Source: Ignelater luminosus (taxonomy: Eukaryota; Arthropoda; Insecta; Coleoptera; Elateridae). From it: a DNA stretch of 64,000 nt. The notes beneath the pieces are model-generated. The model was not told where the DNA came from, made no database searches, and was given only the letters and a program-made list of their open reading frames with translations. Shown one piece after another: positions 37,476 to 52,164 of this stretch. The first letter of the stretch is position 1, and every line of letters begins with the position of its first letter. The translations under genes were made by a program, and so were the position numbers. The stretch is from positions 186,001-250,000 of the forward strand of contig VTPC01000493.1 in the NCBI GenBank assembly GCA_011009095.1, written 5' to 3'.

Positions 37476-38439
37476 GTATAAAAAATGTATTTATGTTGCG
37501 GTTTTAATTTATACTACGTATTTTTCAATTTGTACGATTTAACGTAGGCGGATATTTGTGTACTTTATCATCATAATCGTAGTCTTATCCTCATTTTTAT
37601 TGTATCAATTAAATTATCACTTTTTATTGAGTACTTTATTGCAATAAATGTCTCTTGTTTATGAGTAAATTCTCTTACTGAAATTGATGTTTATATTCCC
37701 GTTTAATTCCTACAGTCTTGTGGTTTATAGGAAATCAAATAATTTAAAGCCAATTTGTTAAGATTTAACTTTATATTTATTTGGAAAATTATTTAATAAT
37801 AATAATAGAATATAAACAGTGTTGCTGACTTTTTGAAGCACGAATTTTATATTTTTAATTAATAATATTTTGATCACTCGGTATGGCATAGAAATATATC
37901 CAGTTCACATAATTTAATTATACTGGACGTCCTAGTTTCCACTCAAAATTACTATTTAAAACATTTTTTCATTTTTTTTTGATGTTGCGATTAAGTTTTG
38001 CCATCAAGATTAATGAACGACAAAGCCCGACCCGTGTATGTGTTTAATTTTCTTAGGAGTTATGATATATTGACAGAACTAAAGATCTTGTAGTAATCGT
38101 TTGCATTCATCAAAGCAACATCGCACAGTTTTAATTGTTTTGCATAAAATTTTCTGTTTTCTTCTCTTCTAATCTTGTTTTTGTCTGTGTCCTTCGTTTT
38201 TCTAAATTAATATTCTTTTTTCTCTCTTAATTCTTTTTGGCAAATCTAAAACAATGTGTAGAATTAAGCCCATGACGCTTAGAAGCATTTTGGCTGTTAG
38301 AAAATCCATTTTAAATGGTTCAATGAAATTCATCATCCAAATACGGGCATGTAAAAGCAAAATGCAAAAGCAGCAAAAATTTAATTCTGGTATTTAGATA
38401 ATTTGCATAAATGAAGGAAGGTTTAGTATTTTGTAGTGG

Positions 38440-39570
38440 TTTATTAAGATAATTCTTTTTCTTGTTACATTTCTTATCTTGCCTTGTTTCTCTTTGATGC
38501 CACTTATTGGTTTAGTCTTATTTCGAAACCAAGACAAGACAATAAATAAATTTATGAAAAAGTAGTGTTTCATGAAACACAAGATTTCTTGTTTTGTTTC
38601 TATTACATTTCTTGTCTTGTCTTGGTTTTTTTGATGCCAGTTCTTGTCTTAAATAGTCGTATGTTGTAATCAAGGCAAGGCAATAAATCCGTGAAACGTA
38701 GTGTTTAATCAAGATAAGATCTCTGGTCTTGTTAATATTACATTTCTTGTCTTGCCTTGATTTTCTCATTCTCGTCTTGAAATTAGGACAAGACAACATA
38801 CGACAAGGAATTTGTCGATTGTAGTGTTTAATCAGGACTATATTTGTTGTTCTCTTATTATTACATTTCTTGTCTTGTCTTGATTTTTTTTGATGCCACT
38901 TCCTGTCTGGGTCTTGTCTTGAAATCAAGACGAGAACAACATGACAGGAAATTCATATAAACCATTGTGTTACATCAAGACTAGATTTCTGGTCTTGTTA
39001 CTGTTACATTTTGTCTTGGTTTTTTGACGCCTGTTCTCGTCTTAGTTAGTATCGTCTCGAAATCAAGACAACAACAAGAAAAGTCAAGAAAATCATGAAA
39101 CGTAGCAGTATTTCAGTTTCATCAAGACGAGATTTCTTATCTTGTTACTATTACATTTCTTGACTTGTCTTGGTTTTTTAATGCGACTTCTGGTCTGGGT
39201 CTTTTCTTTAAAACAAAACAAGAAATTCTTGAAACATAGTAATGTTTCATCAAGGAGAAATTTTTGGTGTTGTTACTATTACATTCTTTGTCTTGTTTGA
39301 GTTTTTATATTCCACTTTTGGTCTTGGTCCTGTTCTGAAAACAAAACAAGAAATTCCTGAAATACAGTAGTGTTTTGTCAAGACAAGATTTCTTGCCTTA
39401 TTACTATTACATTTCTCGTCCTGTCTTAGTCTTTTGATGCCACTTTCTGTCTTGGTCTTGTCTTGAACTCAAGACAAGAACAAGACAAAAAATTTGTGGG
39501 ACATGTTTTATCAAGGCAAGTTTTAATTTCTTGTTTTGGGTTTGTCTTGAGATAAAATCAGAACCAAGAA
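38440..39570. repeat. Tandem array of about eight palindrome-bearing units (120-148 bp each)
   Basis: Units begin with TATTACATTTCTTGTCTTG at about 38465, 38602, 38737, 38860, 39001, 39149, 39277 and 39405. Each then has a TTTTTGATGCCACTT-like block, a CTTGTCTTGAAATCAAGACAAG-like palindrome, a GAAATTC.TGAAAC.TAG block and ATCAAGACAAGATTTCTTG, which is a second palindrome. Units differ by substitutions and small indels, so the array is old or repeatedly rearranged. Long antisense ORFs here (for example 38518-38928) simply translate the repeat. Confidence 0.88.
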
Positions 39571-42249
39571 ATTTGGCACCCCTTTCATGATAAACTCTAT
39601 TCTTTTTTTCGCAGGATCCTTTTGCAATTTTTGCTCAAAAAGCAAATCATTCAAAACATTGCGTTCTAAAAACTGTGATTTTTAAGAACTCACATCTTTG
39701 AAGGGATTTTTTGAAAGATACTTGATAAGATTCGGGAAGAATTGAATAAATTTCAAGGTCCAGGGTTTTCCCGAAATATTTGTTTTGATAAACAAACAAA
39801 GTCCAGAGGTATCTTTTGATGTTTTGAATCCAAGCTCTTTTTAAAGATTGAAAAAATCTATACCACCAAGCGAGCAAATTAATCACAATATCCCAAGTGA
39901 TCTGAAAATGTCTGTTGACTAGACTAAAGTTATTAGAACCTGTCAGCTGTTGTTTTCTACAAACCCCTATAACAGAGTTTGATCTGGTTTATTATGACCA
40001 TTAGAATATTATTTAGAATGATGTATTCTATTCATTCATTGAACAAATTTTATTTGATATATTTCTAGGTTCTTGTGTCCGCCCCAATGGGCCAAATCTA
40101 ACATAAATCATTCTTGGTTTCATATTCATATAATTAAAAAAACTAATTGTATCTGAAAAATAAGCGGTTGAAGTGAAAACAATTAAAGCAAAAGATGGGA
40201 AGTTACAGTTTGATTTAAACTAATTAAAATAGGTAAGCTTTCTAAAACTAATAAAAGAGATAGTGACACCATTTTTAATTCATCGATGATGTATATAGTT
40301 AGTATAAGGGTGTGCTAGATCAGAAAGTGAAATTTTCATCGATATGTTGATAATAAATCTGAAACTCTTTGTTTAATTGAGAACACATCTGTAATTAAGA
40401 AAGCAGACAGTATAACCATATTCTTGACAGCTTTCAATCAGAGGCGGGTCAAATTATGAGAGACGTGTTAACAATTTAAATGTCCTCTTTTGAATGTCAT
40501 TAACTAACGCTAGTTATTGTAGATTTACTCACATTTTAATTCTGGAATAAACGATCTAATTATATAATAAAATTTAACAGAAAGTTAGGTTATGTTAGAT
40601 TACTTTTAAATCTTTTTATGCTTTTAAACATCAGAAATTCTTTAAATGACGTATATTGTTAAAGTAGCGATGAAAATATGACATCTACAATTAACACATT
40701 TGGAGGACCTAATTATTTTTAATGCACGCTTTTTTATTTGCTTTTCGCGGTAGTCGTTTAATACAAATTGTAAATATTAGGTTACGTCCGGCGTGTCCAG
40801 TAAAATTTCGCAATTTATTTAACTTGTTCATTTTGTCAGTCTCTGTTTGGATTACTTTATTAACGCATTTATATTTATTAGATGTTTAAATAACCATGCC
40901 GTAGCCATTGCACATTATTTTACCTGAAGTCTCTGAAATTTCGAAAAATAAAGTTTATCCCCCCTACTCTTGTTTCTCTATTTACATTTTTAATTTATTA
41001 CTGTTACCGACCCACTTTTGTGATTTATTTAACGTATCGTTAATATGACGTCAAATTATATACATGTTACAATTAGGTATGATAATGCTTTTGATAAGAC
41101 TGTTGAATTAAAGCAAAAGCTGCAATATTACATTAGTTTATTACCTAGAAAATAATATTTTAATATCCTCGTCTTAATTGAGTCGAGAAATTTAAAAAAT
41201 GGCGGAAAATTTTTCGTTTTTATTAATAAGAAAAAGTGAACATCTCAATATTTATTCGATGTCCTAACCTAACATAAGGAAGTAGGGAGTGTATTTCATA
41301 TTGTTGTGAATTAGTACTGTAAATAATTAATAATAGATGTGTGTTACAAACGAATTATGCAATAAGTTAGGTTATAATATATTTATTCGGTTCGGAGTTA
41401 ACCACTTTTTGAATATTTTAGAAATTAAAACGGTATAGAGCATAAAGGGAATAAGCGGGATTTCACAGCTTTTTTTATTCATTATTATGTTGTTGCTTAT
41501 ATACTTACCACACCTTGACATTGCTGGTAGCAAAATACCGAGTGGATACAATGGAAAGTATTGCAAACTGAAATTTCTTAAACAAAACAAAGATACTTCT
41601 ACTTTCTGTTTTTATTATGTTAACGAATTGTTCTGTAAGTGAATCAACTTCTAAATTAGAGAAAATAGACCATGTAGTGGTGCTGAACGTATTCTACGTA
41701 TACAACCCGTATGTGAAAATCAAAAACATAAATAAGAAAGGAAGGTTATGCGATTCGAGATCTAATCAGTCATGAAATGCGATTTTTGCCTTTACAAGAA
41801 TCTAATCATTGTAACAAATACGTGTTCATTTTGTAAAAGCCAGGTAAAATACATGTTTTCAATGGCGTATAATTAGCACTTGTTCTCTCAAAGCATGTCT
41901 TTACAACATAGCAACAGCGACGCCTCTCACACTGTAATATTTAAATGCTCGTTACAGACGGTGTTTATAAATTTACACTTTAATTCCGGTAGTTAGAAAA
42001 TGAATTGCTTTAAGCTTGTTATCGGCGTTTTATCGGATTATTATTCTTCGAGGAAACTGCTTTGGAATAAACGTTCATAAAGGGCCCGACAATCATATCT
42101 AAAAAGCCGACACAATACATTGTAATCATTATGAACAAATGAAGGCAGAAAATTAATCTCAGAATTTTGGTTTCTAAAGAATCTTGGTTTTCTCAACTAA
42201 TTTCTTTTCTATCTGGCCTAATGAAATTATTTGAAATTCTGACATCTTG

Positions 42250-42535
42250 CATAGTTTTGGTTTTGGATGCACATTGTGCAAGTCTCGACTTTACCATACT
42301 TCAGACATATTTAACCTAGTTTACAGTGTTTTTTGCATTGTGGTTCTATGAGATAATATTTTAAGCAATAGAATATCATTCATGGACAAAAAAATCATGT
42401 TTACATCAATCTTGGTTTTGATTGTGTTTTATATAATTCTCGAAGACAAGTCTCGAGTGTTTTTGCACTACAAAATTGCGATTTCTTTAGGATATTATGT
42501 TGGGCAATAGGATATTGTTCTTGAGCAAAGAACCA
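42250..42535. repeat. Weak two-copy tandem duplication
   Basis: Two segments share AGTCTCGA, GTGTTTTTTGCA, GAT(A/T)AT(A/T)TT, GCAATAG.ATAT.(A/G)TTC and CA(T/A)G in the same order, at about 42280-42402 and 42451-42535. Divergence is high, so the call is tentative. Confidence 0.35.
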
Positions 42536-45500
42536 TGAAGGAATTTATCTTCTAAAAATTCTCCAAGTTTATCATCACTGTATTAGGGTTGGAACTTGAT
42601 GCTAATTATGCCCTCAGACGGAATAGAACAAATTAAATTTTTTAAGCTTGTGCCAAATAGTTCTAGACCGAACATTGTTCATTTTGCCTAAATGTGAAAA
42701 ACGGTGACAGTTAATATTGAAAAGAAGAAAACTTCAAGATTTGTTCAAAGTAGCAAATTTACTCACCTAAACAATATCGATGATAACAACGAATGAAGAA
42801 CAATCAAAAATTTAGAAAAATACTAAATTCCAAAAACTAACAGAGACTATAACGGGAAATATAAAGTCAGGAGGCTAACATGATTTGAATACCTAAAGAA
42901 AAACTAGGAAACAAATACAATAAAAATTCCCGTTGCATGGAGATGATTGAAACAGAGATCTGAAGATAGCACATTGGACAGACAGAATCAAAAAATAGTT
43001 AAAAAAGAGACAGGTAGGAAGCAGTCTAGTCCGTAAACACCTGTATAGCTGGGCTAACTTCAAGTCTGAACCCCATCACAAAGGTCTGTGGTAGAAGCCT
43101 TTTATTATGAACGGAGAACGAGCCGTTCAAAATCTGAAAACAATAAAAGAAAATCAATATTTGCGTGTCTTGTGTTAGCAAAAACGACAAAAGTTTGCTT
43201 GTGCAGCATTGAGCAACTTGGTGTAGGGATGCTGTCTTTAGGAACCACCAGCCTATCTACATGTCCAGGTCAAAGGGTTTCGTTCTACTTAGAAATCTAT
43301 CTACACGCCCACCGGAATGAGCTCTTTATCTTTCGAAATATCCTGCTAGGGATCAGGGCAAAATTTTCAATGTTCAATTCTAAAAATGTTTTTCTTAATA
43401 ACGGAAAGAAAGATAAGCGAGTCGTGTTTGCATATTTGTAAATAAGAGACCATCGTAATGTTTTTCCTATGCAAAAGTTTTTCTGTGAAAAACAACACAG
43501 GATGCATTTCCATCCGCTTTTAATTTTTGACTTCTACTCTTGCCATTCGGGAGTGATGTCTTTTTAGAGTACATCTTTTTGTTGTGACTCGTGTGGCCCA
43601 GTCTGGACATCTTAAATCGTTTCTTCTTTAGAATATTTTGAAGAATCACCGTTGAACCACTCTAGTTGAGCAAGATCTTTTTTCATTGGCAGGGTTGGCT
43701 TCGGACGTTAAGCCAGTGAGGCGAATGCCCGAAAAGAAAAACTTTTTTCGAAAAAATGGAATTAGCTTCTTGATCTTTGAACATATAATTTTGGCATTAT
43801 GGCATTTTTCTTAAAAATTACGTATATGGTTGTAATACTCTGTAAAATAAAAATCTTTTCTCGTACTTCACTTTTCAAGACCAAAATTGCATAAATTTGT
43901 ATACACTGGTATAGAGCAATACCCAGCAAGCAGAGTGTTTCATCGTCAATGACGAATTTATAGAGCTGATGTTATTAAAAACGACATGTTTTGTTGTATA
44001 TTAGTTACCAAAGCTCTATTTTCTAGTATGACGTGAAAAGAGGTCTGCTTCGCCATTGAATAACAGCTTTCTTACATCCTGATATGACATTTTTCAATTT
44101 TGACATTTTGACAGCTTTCAAACGTGAATGTAATAAGTCTGTTTACTGGACATTTCTCAATATTTCAAGAGTCTCGAAGCAGAAGAATTCATATGAAATC
44201 TGCTTAAAATATAATTTAGATGAGTTTTTGTTTTCAATGCAATATGTATGTATGTTTTATTGCTCTTGAACGGATTTCTTAGCGGTTTGGTGCTTGATGT
44301 TTGGCCAAACTAACTTTGAATTGGACTCTTCTTAATATTAATTATCTTTTTGTGAACTGGCTGAACTTATTCAGTAAGTTCTTTGAACCACTGGAATTTT
44401 TCTTACTAACAGTTACTTTTACTTTAAGCCTTCGAAATGGGAAGCTTTTTGATGCTATTTGGTAAATGGTGCAAGGGCGCAAAAATCTGAGCCTGGCTCA
44501 GGGCGCACTAGATACTGAGGTTGGCTCTGCTCATTGCATACCTTGAATACAGTTCTCTCGACTAGAGTCGAAAACGAAACAACAATGTCAGATTTCTAGA
44601 AAAGCGGAGAGATTCAATCGTTGAGGGTAGCGTTTACTTTTTAATTCAAACTATGAGATCGTTTTTCCAAGACTCGACCTATTTTATTTATCTTTTTGAA
44701 GAGCGCTGAAAGATCCGGTTTCTTTGTTAAATTGCAAAAGTTGAACTTTAGTTCTACTGATAAAAAGTAATAATATTTTTCCAATACAGAAAAATCTAAG
44801 GACGATGAAAGGAAAAAATTTGAAAATATAAATAGATTTCTAAACATGTTTAAATTAATTTTAATTTAATGCCAGAGATTTCCTTTATTTACACCAAAAT
44901 GTTGACAGTGTATAGTGTTATTACCAGAAAGCTTTCTGAATTAAATAAATAAAATGAGTACAATGGACACTATCTGAAATTTTCTTTGACAGTTATAGCT
45001 TTCGCTTTTGTATTACTAATCATAGCGACCGGAAGAAGCTTGATAAGCTAAATGTTTATGTTGCCCTCCCACAATAAAAAGCAATCAGCCACTACTGATG
45101 ATAATTTTTAATATTATTATCATCATTCAGATTTCTGTATAGATACAAATCACTTAGGAAATTAGACTGTTTTCTGTTTTTACTATAATTAGGTAAAATT
45201 ATTAATTACAATTATAAATTCTGTTTTTACTATAATTAATTATAATAATAATTATGATTGTTTTATTGTTAATGTTAATGCTCCTTTAATAGTGCTAGGG
45301 CTTAAATAGACTACATGTAATCTACAGCAGAAATTTTATTAATTACAATCCCGTAAATTATAAAACAATTATAAAATTTTCAGTCTCGAAATTCGGGGAT
45401 TGAAAAAGTTATTCCGAGATTGCAATCCTCAAAATCACTTATGGTTTTAGAAGCTTCAAATTGTAGCTAATTTTGATATGAAGCGCTATTGTTTTGTTTA

Positions 45501-46502
45501 ACCTTCATGAAGTGTCAAGTATAATTGTAAAATTGTAAGTAATGGTTTTAACTTTATTTTTCGTTTAAAGTGATAATATTTCTTAAAATTAACAAAATTT
45601 CTTTAATTATAAGTTTCAATTCATGCAAATTAGTTATTTTAACATTATTTCGATAATACCTACCTAATTATGATGATTTTAACAATTAGCCTGTCTATCT
45701 CTAAACGATTATAATTACATAAGTGAAAATTCTTTGAGCATTTAATTGTTAGTAATATTTAGTTGAAACGAACGATGGTGAAATCTAAATTAGGTAATTT
45801 AGATTGGTATTTTTACTTAATAGTCCGGCAAATATAAAAAGCCTAAATTTAGTTAATTCAATAGGATAACGTTATTTTTAGTAAATTGTACCCTATTTAT
45901 ATGTCCTTGTACAAGGCCATAAAACCAACCATTTATTTAATGAATTTGCTATTTTCATCATTATATCTCATCGTTATGAAAAAAATACCAAAAATTATTT
46001 TAATAAACAAGAAGTTAACTTTATTACTTAAAACTTTTTAACGTAATTGATTCAAAATGCAAACAATACAGGCTTATATAACGCGAAAGATTCAACATTG
46101 TTCGGAATCAAATATTTTAGAAAATTTGATTTTCTTACACTATTATGTAATGAAATGGCAAATGATTTGTTGAGTCATTTAGCATGAAATATGGTTGTAA
46201 ACTGCACAATGCTAGTCCAAGGTAAAATAAATGAACTGTAGAGCCTATCGCAATTTTCTCTTTTATATATACTCCCGCTCTTATCATTTTTAGTAAAAAG
46301 GACTGTTATGATGTTCGTTTATGGAAACGCACATCATGCTAAATAGCAGAACGTTTTTTATAAATTCTTTTAGAATAGAACTAGTTTTGCGAAATGACTT
46401 GTTAACGTTCCACGAACGGACCGCCATTTGCATTTTGAGGTGACATTACCCACTTTCAAACCTATACTTTGCAATGAAATCTTGATTCCAGCCTTTAATA
46501 GC

Positions 46503-46530
46503 TATAAAACTGGTTCACGCTCTGGCTCAG
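46503..46530 (+). promoter_or_regulatory. Isolated TATA-like/initiator-like pair, low support
   Basis: TATAAAA at 46503-46509 is followed 26 bp later by CTCAGCG, in a locally GC-richer patch (46410-46540, with CGAACGGACCGCCATTTGC upstream). No ORF of note follows. It is recorded as a weak candidate only. Confidence 0.15.
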
Positions 46531-46730
46531 CGTCCTTCTAAAAGCAAACTTTAAAATTTAGGTTAAAATTGTAAATAAATACTAATTTTTGAAAACGGAA
46601 AGTACTAATTTGTCGGTTTCGGTGATTGTTTACAGTGATCCTTGTTTTCCTTTTAATGGGACAATTAATGATCTCTTTGACCTGCAATCAATTGCAAGTA
46701 ATTGTAATGCGTAACAGTGAATATTGTTTT

Positions 46731-46751
46731 TTATTATTATTATTATTATTT
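46731..46751. repeat. (TTA)n microsatellite
   Basis: Seven consecutive TTA units. Confidence 0.85.
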
Positions 46752-49700
46752 TAATTGCGTGTTTATTTTTGAACATAATCAAATTATTATGATTTCTTAA
46801 CAAAATTTATTTTATAAAAATTCTCTTACTATGACCTTGATATTTTGAATAGAATCATGTTGATGTTTTGATTCTATACTAACCTACCGTTGAATTTGAC
46901 CTAAATTTATAAACACAAATTATATACACCTAAATTAACCTAACAATTTTTATTCATTAAAACAAATTCCTATAACTAATTTTTTTTTCTCACAACATAC
47001 AGAGTTAGTTACTCAATGAAATATTCATCCAAAAACAAATCAGCAACGTCGGTAGTAAATAATTATAAATGATAGTATGAATGACAGTTTTGATATTGTG
47101 TTCTGATTCTAAAATTCCACTGAAGGTCGCTACAGATATTGATGATGGTAATTCCATCCTCTTCATACATACGTGGAATTTCCTTTCCCCTTCTAATTTG
47201 CATAGTTCCATATTGGTTTCCCCTTTATTTTGTTCTTAGTAAAACGGTAATGTTATTGGATAATCCAAACAACGTGCATAATAATAAAACCTGTTTGGCT
47301 ATGGCATTTTTTTAGTTCTTGTTACGAGTCTCTTTTTATTGTTATTTTTTCAATAATTAAAAGTTCAAGTTAAAAAGAATCATTGTGCCAACTAGTACAG
47401 TTGTTGGTTAATTACTTTAAAACTAACTTTTATATTTTGAACTAGTTAATGTCGTCAAATGTTTTTTTTTTATTTTATGGGTTTATTCTAGTTCGTCTAA
47501 AAGGACAGTTGAATTATCTTGAAATGAAAACATTCCATTGATGTAAATTATTTTTATGTAACTTCTTGTGTAATTTCTGGAATTAACGTTGCAATTAGGA
47601 ATTTCTGCCTGGGAAGTTTTATAAATTCAATTTGAAGAACAAATTGCAAATAAGCATTTGAGAATTCAAAGAAGTAAACCTACATAATATACACGTTTGA
47701 AATCACAACACTGTATTAAGAAACAAAATTTAGCTTCTGTTTGCTTTCTTCCAGCTACTAATCAAAATAGAAAGTGTTGGGGAAAAGCAACTTATTCTTA
47801 ATACCTGTGGCAATTCTTGGAAAAGGCATGGTAAAATGATTGGCAAAAGAAATATTTATGTTTATGCTAGTAACACATTTATATTATTCAGTGAGTATTT
47901 GGCATAAATCGGGAGTATTAAATAGGTAACCAGAGGCATAAATAAATTGTTATGATTAATAATATTTCAATTATTCCTTTAATTGTAGTAGATCTGAAAG
48001 TAAATATGAGTGGGGCTGCTGGGGTAGTGATCATCAAAAATTTTATATTTATATTTTCTCTATAAGCTCAGAGAATCTTCAAGGTTCAAACTTATCTATC
48101 TCTGTCTTCTAAAATTTAAAAGAATCTAAACCAATTTTGTTAGTTCAGATATTGAAATGTAGGACCAGAAGTAAAATAGTAATAATGATATTTCAAATCT
48201 TTCTATTTTTTGACGGTACATACCTTACTATCAAGAAACCTCTATATCTCTTTAGTTTGTTGGACAAGATATTGATACAAATATCAATCAACTTTCTAGA
48301 TGCTTCTGATGTTATCGAAAGATGAAATTATGGTTTACCCGAGCGTGTTTTTCCACTATAGATTGTCAAGTTCAAGCTAGACTTGTTTATAAACAAAACT
48401 GATCTCTCGTAGGCATTTTTGTTTTGCCCTTTTTGATTAAATTCTATCGTTCTGTTGTTGAAGCAAAATTTTACTGAAGTATCTTTTTTGATTTGCCGTC
48501 TGTCGTCTAGCTTTCTGCTGCATTGAACACTGAATTGCAAACAGTTGCATAGTCTGTGAGCGACCAAAGGAATAATTTTCTTTAGGTGGTTTCTTTTCGT
48601 TACTGAAAAATTCTTTTTGTCATTACCTATAAAAAGACACTTTTTGTTTGTATCCTATTCGAGTTGAGCCTCGAAACTGCTAAGAAGGGCTTTGGTAATA
48701 TTGTCTTTGAACAATTTTATTGGAGTTTTACGCTTTTCTAATTAAAATAATTTTCCGTTTTTTATTGATGAGTTTTTGCAATAAGTGTTTCTGATTTTTG
48801 GTCTAAATTTCAACGTAAGATTCTACCGATTATAAAATGTTTCGCAACTTTCTTACCCTCAAGACTCCTTATTTGCATGGTATTGTATGGTATGCAAGTA
48901 TTCTTTCCATCAAAACTCATGCATTTCTCTTTTCGTATCTATTGCCTCGCACGACCTTACCCGTTCAGCTGTTATGTTCAAATTTTCATCGAATACCAAT
49001 ACACACATAAATATTCTTTACCAAACTAACTGTACTTGTCATAGTTGTGTGAACTTCATTCATCAAGATTCAAGAAAAAATAAATTCTATTGAAATTGTT
49101 TACTTTTATGCCCAAAATTATAAGCGACTTATTTTAAAGGCAGAAATCTTTGATTGAAACGTTGAGCGCAAATACAAACAAGGTGAAGAGCATGGTGATT
49201 TAAAATGAATAATGGAAAAGCTAGAAAGCAATACAAAGAACCTATAAGGTCTGCTGTTATTTCTAGATCGTAGCAATTTTAGTGAACTTCAACGACAACT
49301 CTCTAAAGAGCACCATTGCAACAGAGAGCAGACAAAGATGTTCTAACTCTAAACTTCTGAGCAAAATAGAAAAGTGGAACCTCAGCTTCTTTGCAATGTA
49401 TTGCAAGCCTGATGATTGTAGTCTTGTGATAGTTATGGGCTATGGAAATAAAAAAAATTACAACATTGCAGAATTGTATTAACTATTTCAGCTCCAGACT
49501 TAATGTTTGCTGATAAATGTGCCCAAATTCGAACCTGGGGGCCAAGTTTGGCCACCTTTGAACTATGCGATTGCAAGTGTTTAGATACATTTTCTGTGAA
49601 AGCAGTGGATCCAGTGTGATTACAATGAGTTGCACATGAGAAATCCCTACCAGAGAATTGGAATACCTCTGAGTTTGATCACTGTTAACTTTATTTAGTA

Positions 49701-52164
49701 GGAATTCTTTTGAACCTTCTTAATCGTTTTGTCACTTCCAAGTTTGATTCTTCTGACACTTTACTTTGAATTATTGGTTTTATGTAAGCTTTTTCTACTT
49801 TGCTAGATGTTTACATAGAATTCTTTTGTTTTGGTTTTTGTCTTTGTTCATTATAAATTATTATTTTGAACTCTTTCGTGATCTCATTGAATAATAACTG
49901 AAGCTCTTTATACTTTTCTGATTATAAAATCTCTACAGTGCATTTGTTTATTCTAGAATTTAGAGTAGGCCATGACTTGCAATTGCTATAACAGTGTATA
50001 TGACATTGATGCTGTTCTCATTTAAAAAGTTACCTGTACACTGTAAAAATGAATACTGTATCACTAAACTTTATAGATTTTTAACGCAACCTTAATTAAA
50101 ATAATTATTGGAGATGTCACTGTATTTCCTTTTGTGTATAGGTTGAATAAATAATGAATTGATAAAATAAGAATATTCTAGTGTAAATTTTCAAGGTAAA
50201 TAAACAATACAAATTAAAGTAACAAACCAATATATAAAAATAAATTTATAATAAGCAACAATATTTCTACATAAAATGAGCCATAAATAAATCTACTTTT
50301 AACATATTCCTACAATTCTGTTCAGTTGGTTAATAACAGCTTTTAAACATTAATTTACAACGTGCTCTTTTGTGCATATCCATATTTAACTGCAAAACTG
50401 TTCACACTTGTAAATTAGTTCCACATTTTATTACAACAAAATTTTATTTTTATTCTACTTTTTATAATATTTAAATCGATTACCTAAATTCACTGTATGA
50501 CAAGCAAGAATTTATCCCTAAAAACCAGAATTTTTGAAAAATTGTTACACTTAACCTTCAAATTTTTTTCCGTTTTTTTTTCAAACAAATGCAATTCAAT
50601 TGTCTTTATTATTGTTATTTTTTGGTCAAGATTTTGCAGTTGAAAGATTCGAACTTCATGGTTAAGCGGTTAAGAAGTGAAATTTTTAAGTTTTTTTAAA
50701 AAATACGAATTGATTTTTCATTTTTGTGTTAATTCTTTTTCCACCTTAAAAAATCTACATTGCGTTTAGCCAACTTTTTAACCTTATTACAATTAACATG
50801 ACGTAAAATAAATTCATAACTGTCACTTCTTGTGTATTTAATGATAACAAAGTAAGAAGTGTACTGTGATTTATAAGTTTTTTGATATTAGGTTATTGTT
50901 TTATTTGCTGCTGTCTAAAAATATACGTAAATGTCTAACATGGTACATTATATCTAAATTACGGGTTATAATTAAAATTAAAATTTCTTCTTTTTACGTT
51001 TTACTACTGGTTATTAGCAATATTTGCTTTTTATCGGTGTGAAGCTCATCTCTGTTAATTATCTTATTTATTATGATACACGGTAGAATAGTTTACTGAA
51101 CAATATTTTAATTTCCATTCATTAAAATCTTCACGTAATTAATATAGAAAACCTTGAATAAAAAAAAAGCAATACTACTTTATACATATGTATAGATATT
51201 AGAGTAAATACTCATTCTTCATTAATTTGATAGGAAGTAACATTTTTGTTTCCAAGATTCAAGGTTTTCATTATAATACGAGGGCCGTACAAAATTTATC
51301 GTTTTGGAATTTTACCACGTCAACATGAATTATTGATGACGGTGCATTTTAGTTTTTAGTATAGATAGTTACAGTAAAGTTTACATTTTGCTCGACTTTC
51401 TTGGGAGAGACAATTTTTATTATTCTCTCAAAATAGTACCCAAAATAACAAACTGGGAGAGTAATTGCACTATTAATATAAATTGCATATGCAATTTTGT
51501 TCATCGTACCAATATTAATAACAAAAATATAAAATGACTATAAACAAGCAATTTATCGACGAAGTTTAACTCTTTTGATATTGATAAGGGTGGTTTCTAA
51601 ACACTATTACTATCAAATCCTATTTATTATTAACATTTAAGAATAATAAACCAAAAATAAAACTAAAGTAGTTATTTATAGTTGACATAAGATTAGCAAA
51701 TTAAAATTAAAAGATATAATTACTGTCATAAATCACCATCAGTCGTGGTGGCAGCAAATGCAAAACCGTAAGCTTCTAGTATGCAGCGCTTATAGCTAAG
51801 AAGAGAATTGAAAACAAGTTAGTATTATTATTATGGGAATTCTTGGCCTTCTAGATCGTTAAATAATATTCATCCGGAAGCAATAAAAAATTGATGACTG
51901 CGTCAGATAATGACATTTAATGACTACATTAAATTTTCTATCTATAGGAAAAATAGGGATGCCTCTGCTCTTGTTGACACCCTGTATATATAGATCTCGA
52001 TGCCCAGAAGTCACAGTTTACATAATTCAATTTTCAAGGAAAAACAAAAGTATGGATGCATAAAGTAAACTGAGATGCCTTATCTTACGATATTCAAAAT
52101 CGGCGCAATATCTGCTGGTTGCTGGTTGGATGTAGTCTATACATTGGTTTCTTCAAACTAGTAA

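Noticed and set aside
38518-38928. 136-codon minus-strand ORF with recurring K.RQDKKCN.NKTR
   Set aside because: The periodic peptide is a direct translation of the tandem DNA repeat units; there is no family resemblance.
43021-43110. Short stretch of higher GC (AGCTGGGCTAACTTC...GTCTGTGGTAGAAGCC) that might be an element relic
   Set aside because: No reading frame, end structure or second copy supports any class.
43088-43441. 117-codon plus-strand ORF
   Set aside because: No recognisable domain, no splice or promoter context, and a composition like other random ORFs in the intron.
50640-50690. GATTCGAACTTCATGGTTAAGCGGTTAAG, resembling tRNA T-arm/acceptor sequence on the minus strand
   Set aside because: No matching anticodon and D arms, and no acceptor pairing was visible.
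51284-51310. ACGAGGGCCGTACAAAATTTATCG, resembling a mariner terminal repeat
   Set aside because: No matching inverted end or transposase remains were found nearby; it is at most a solo end.
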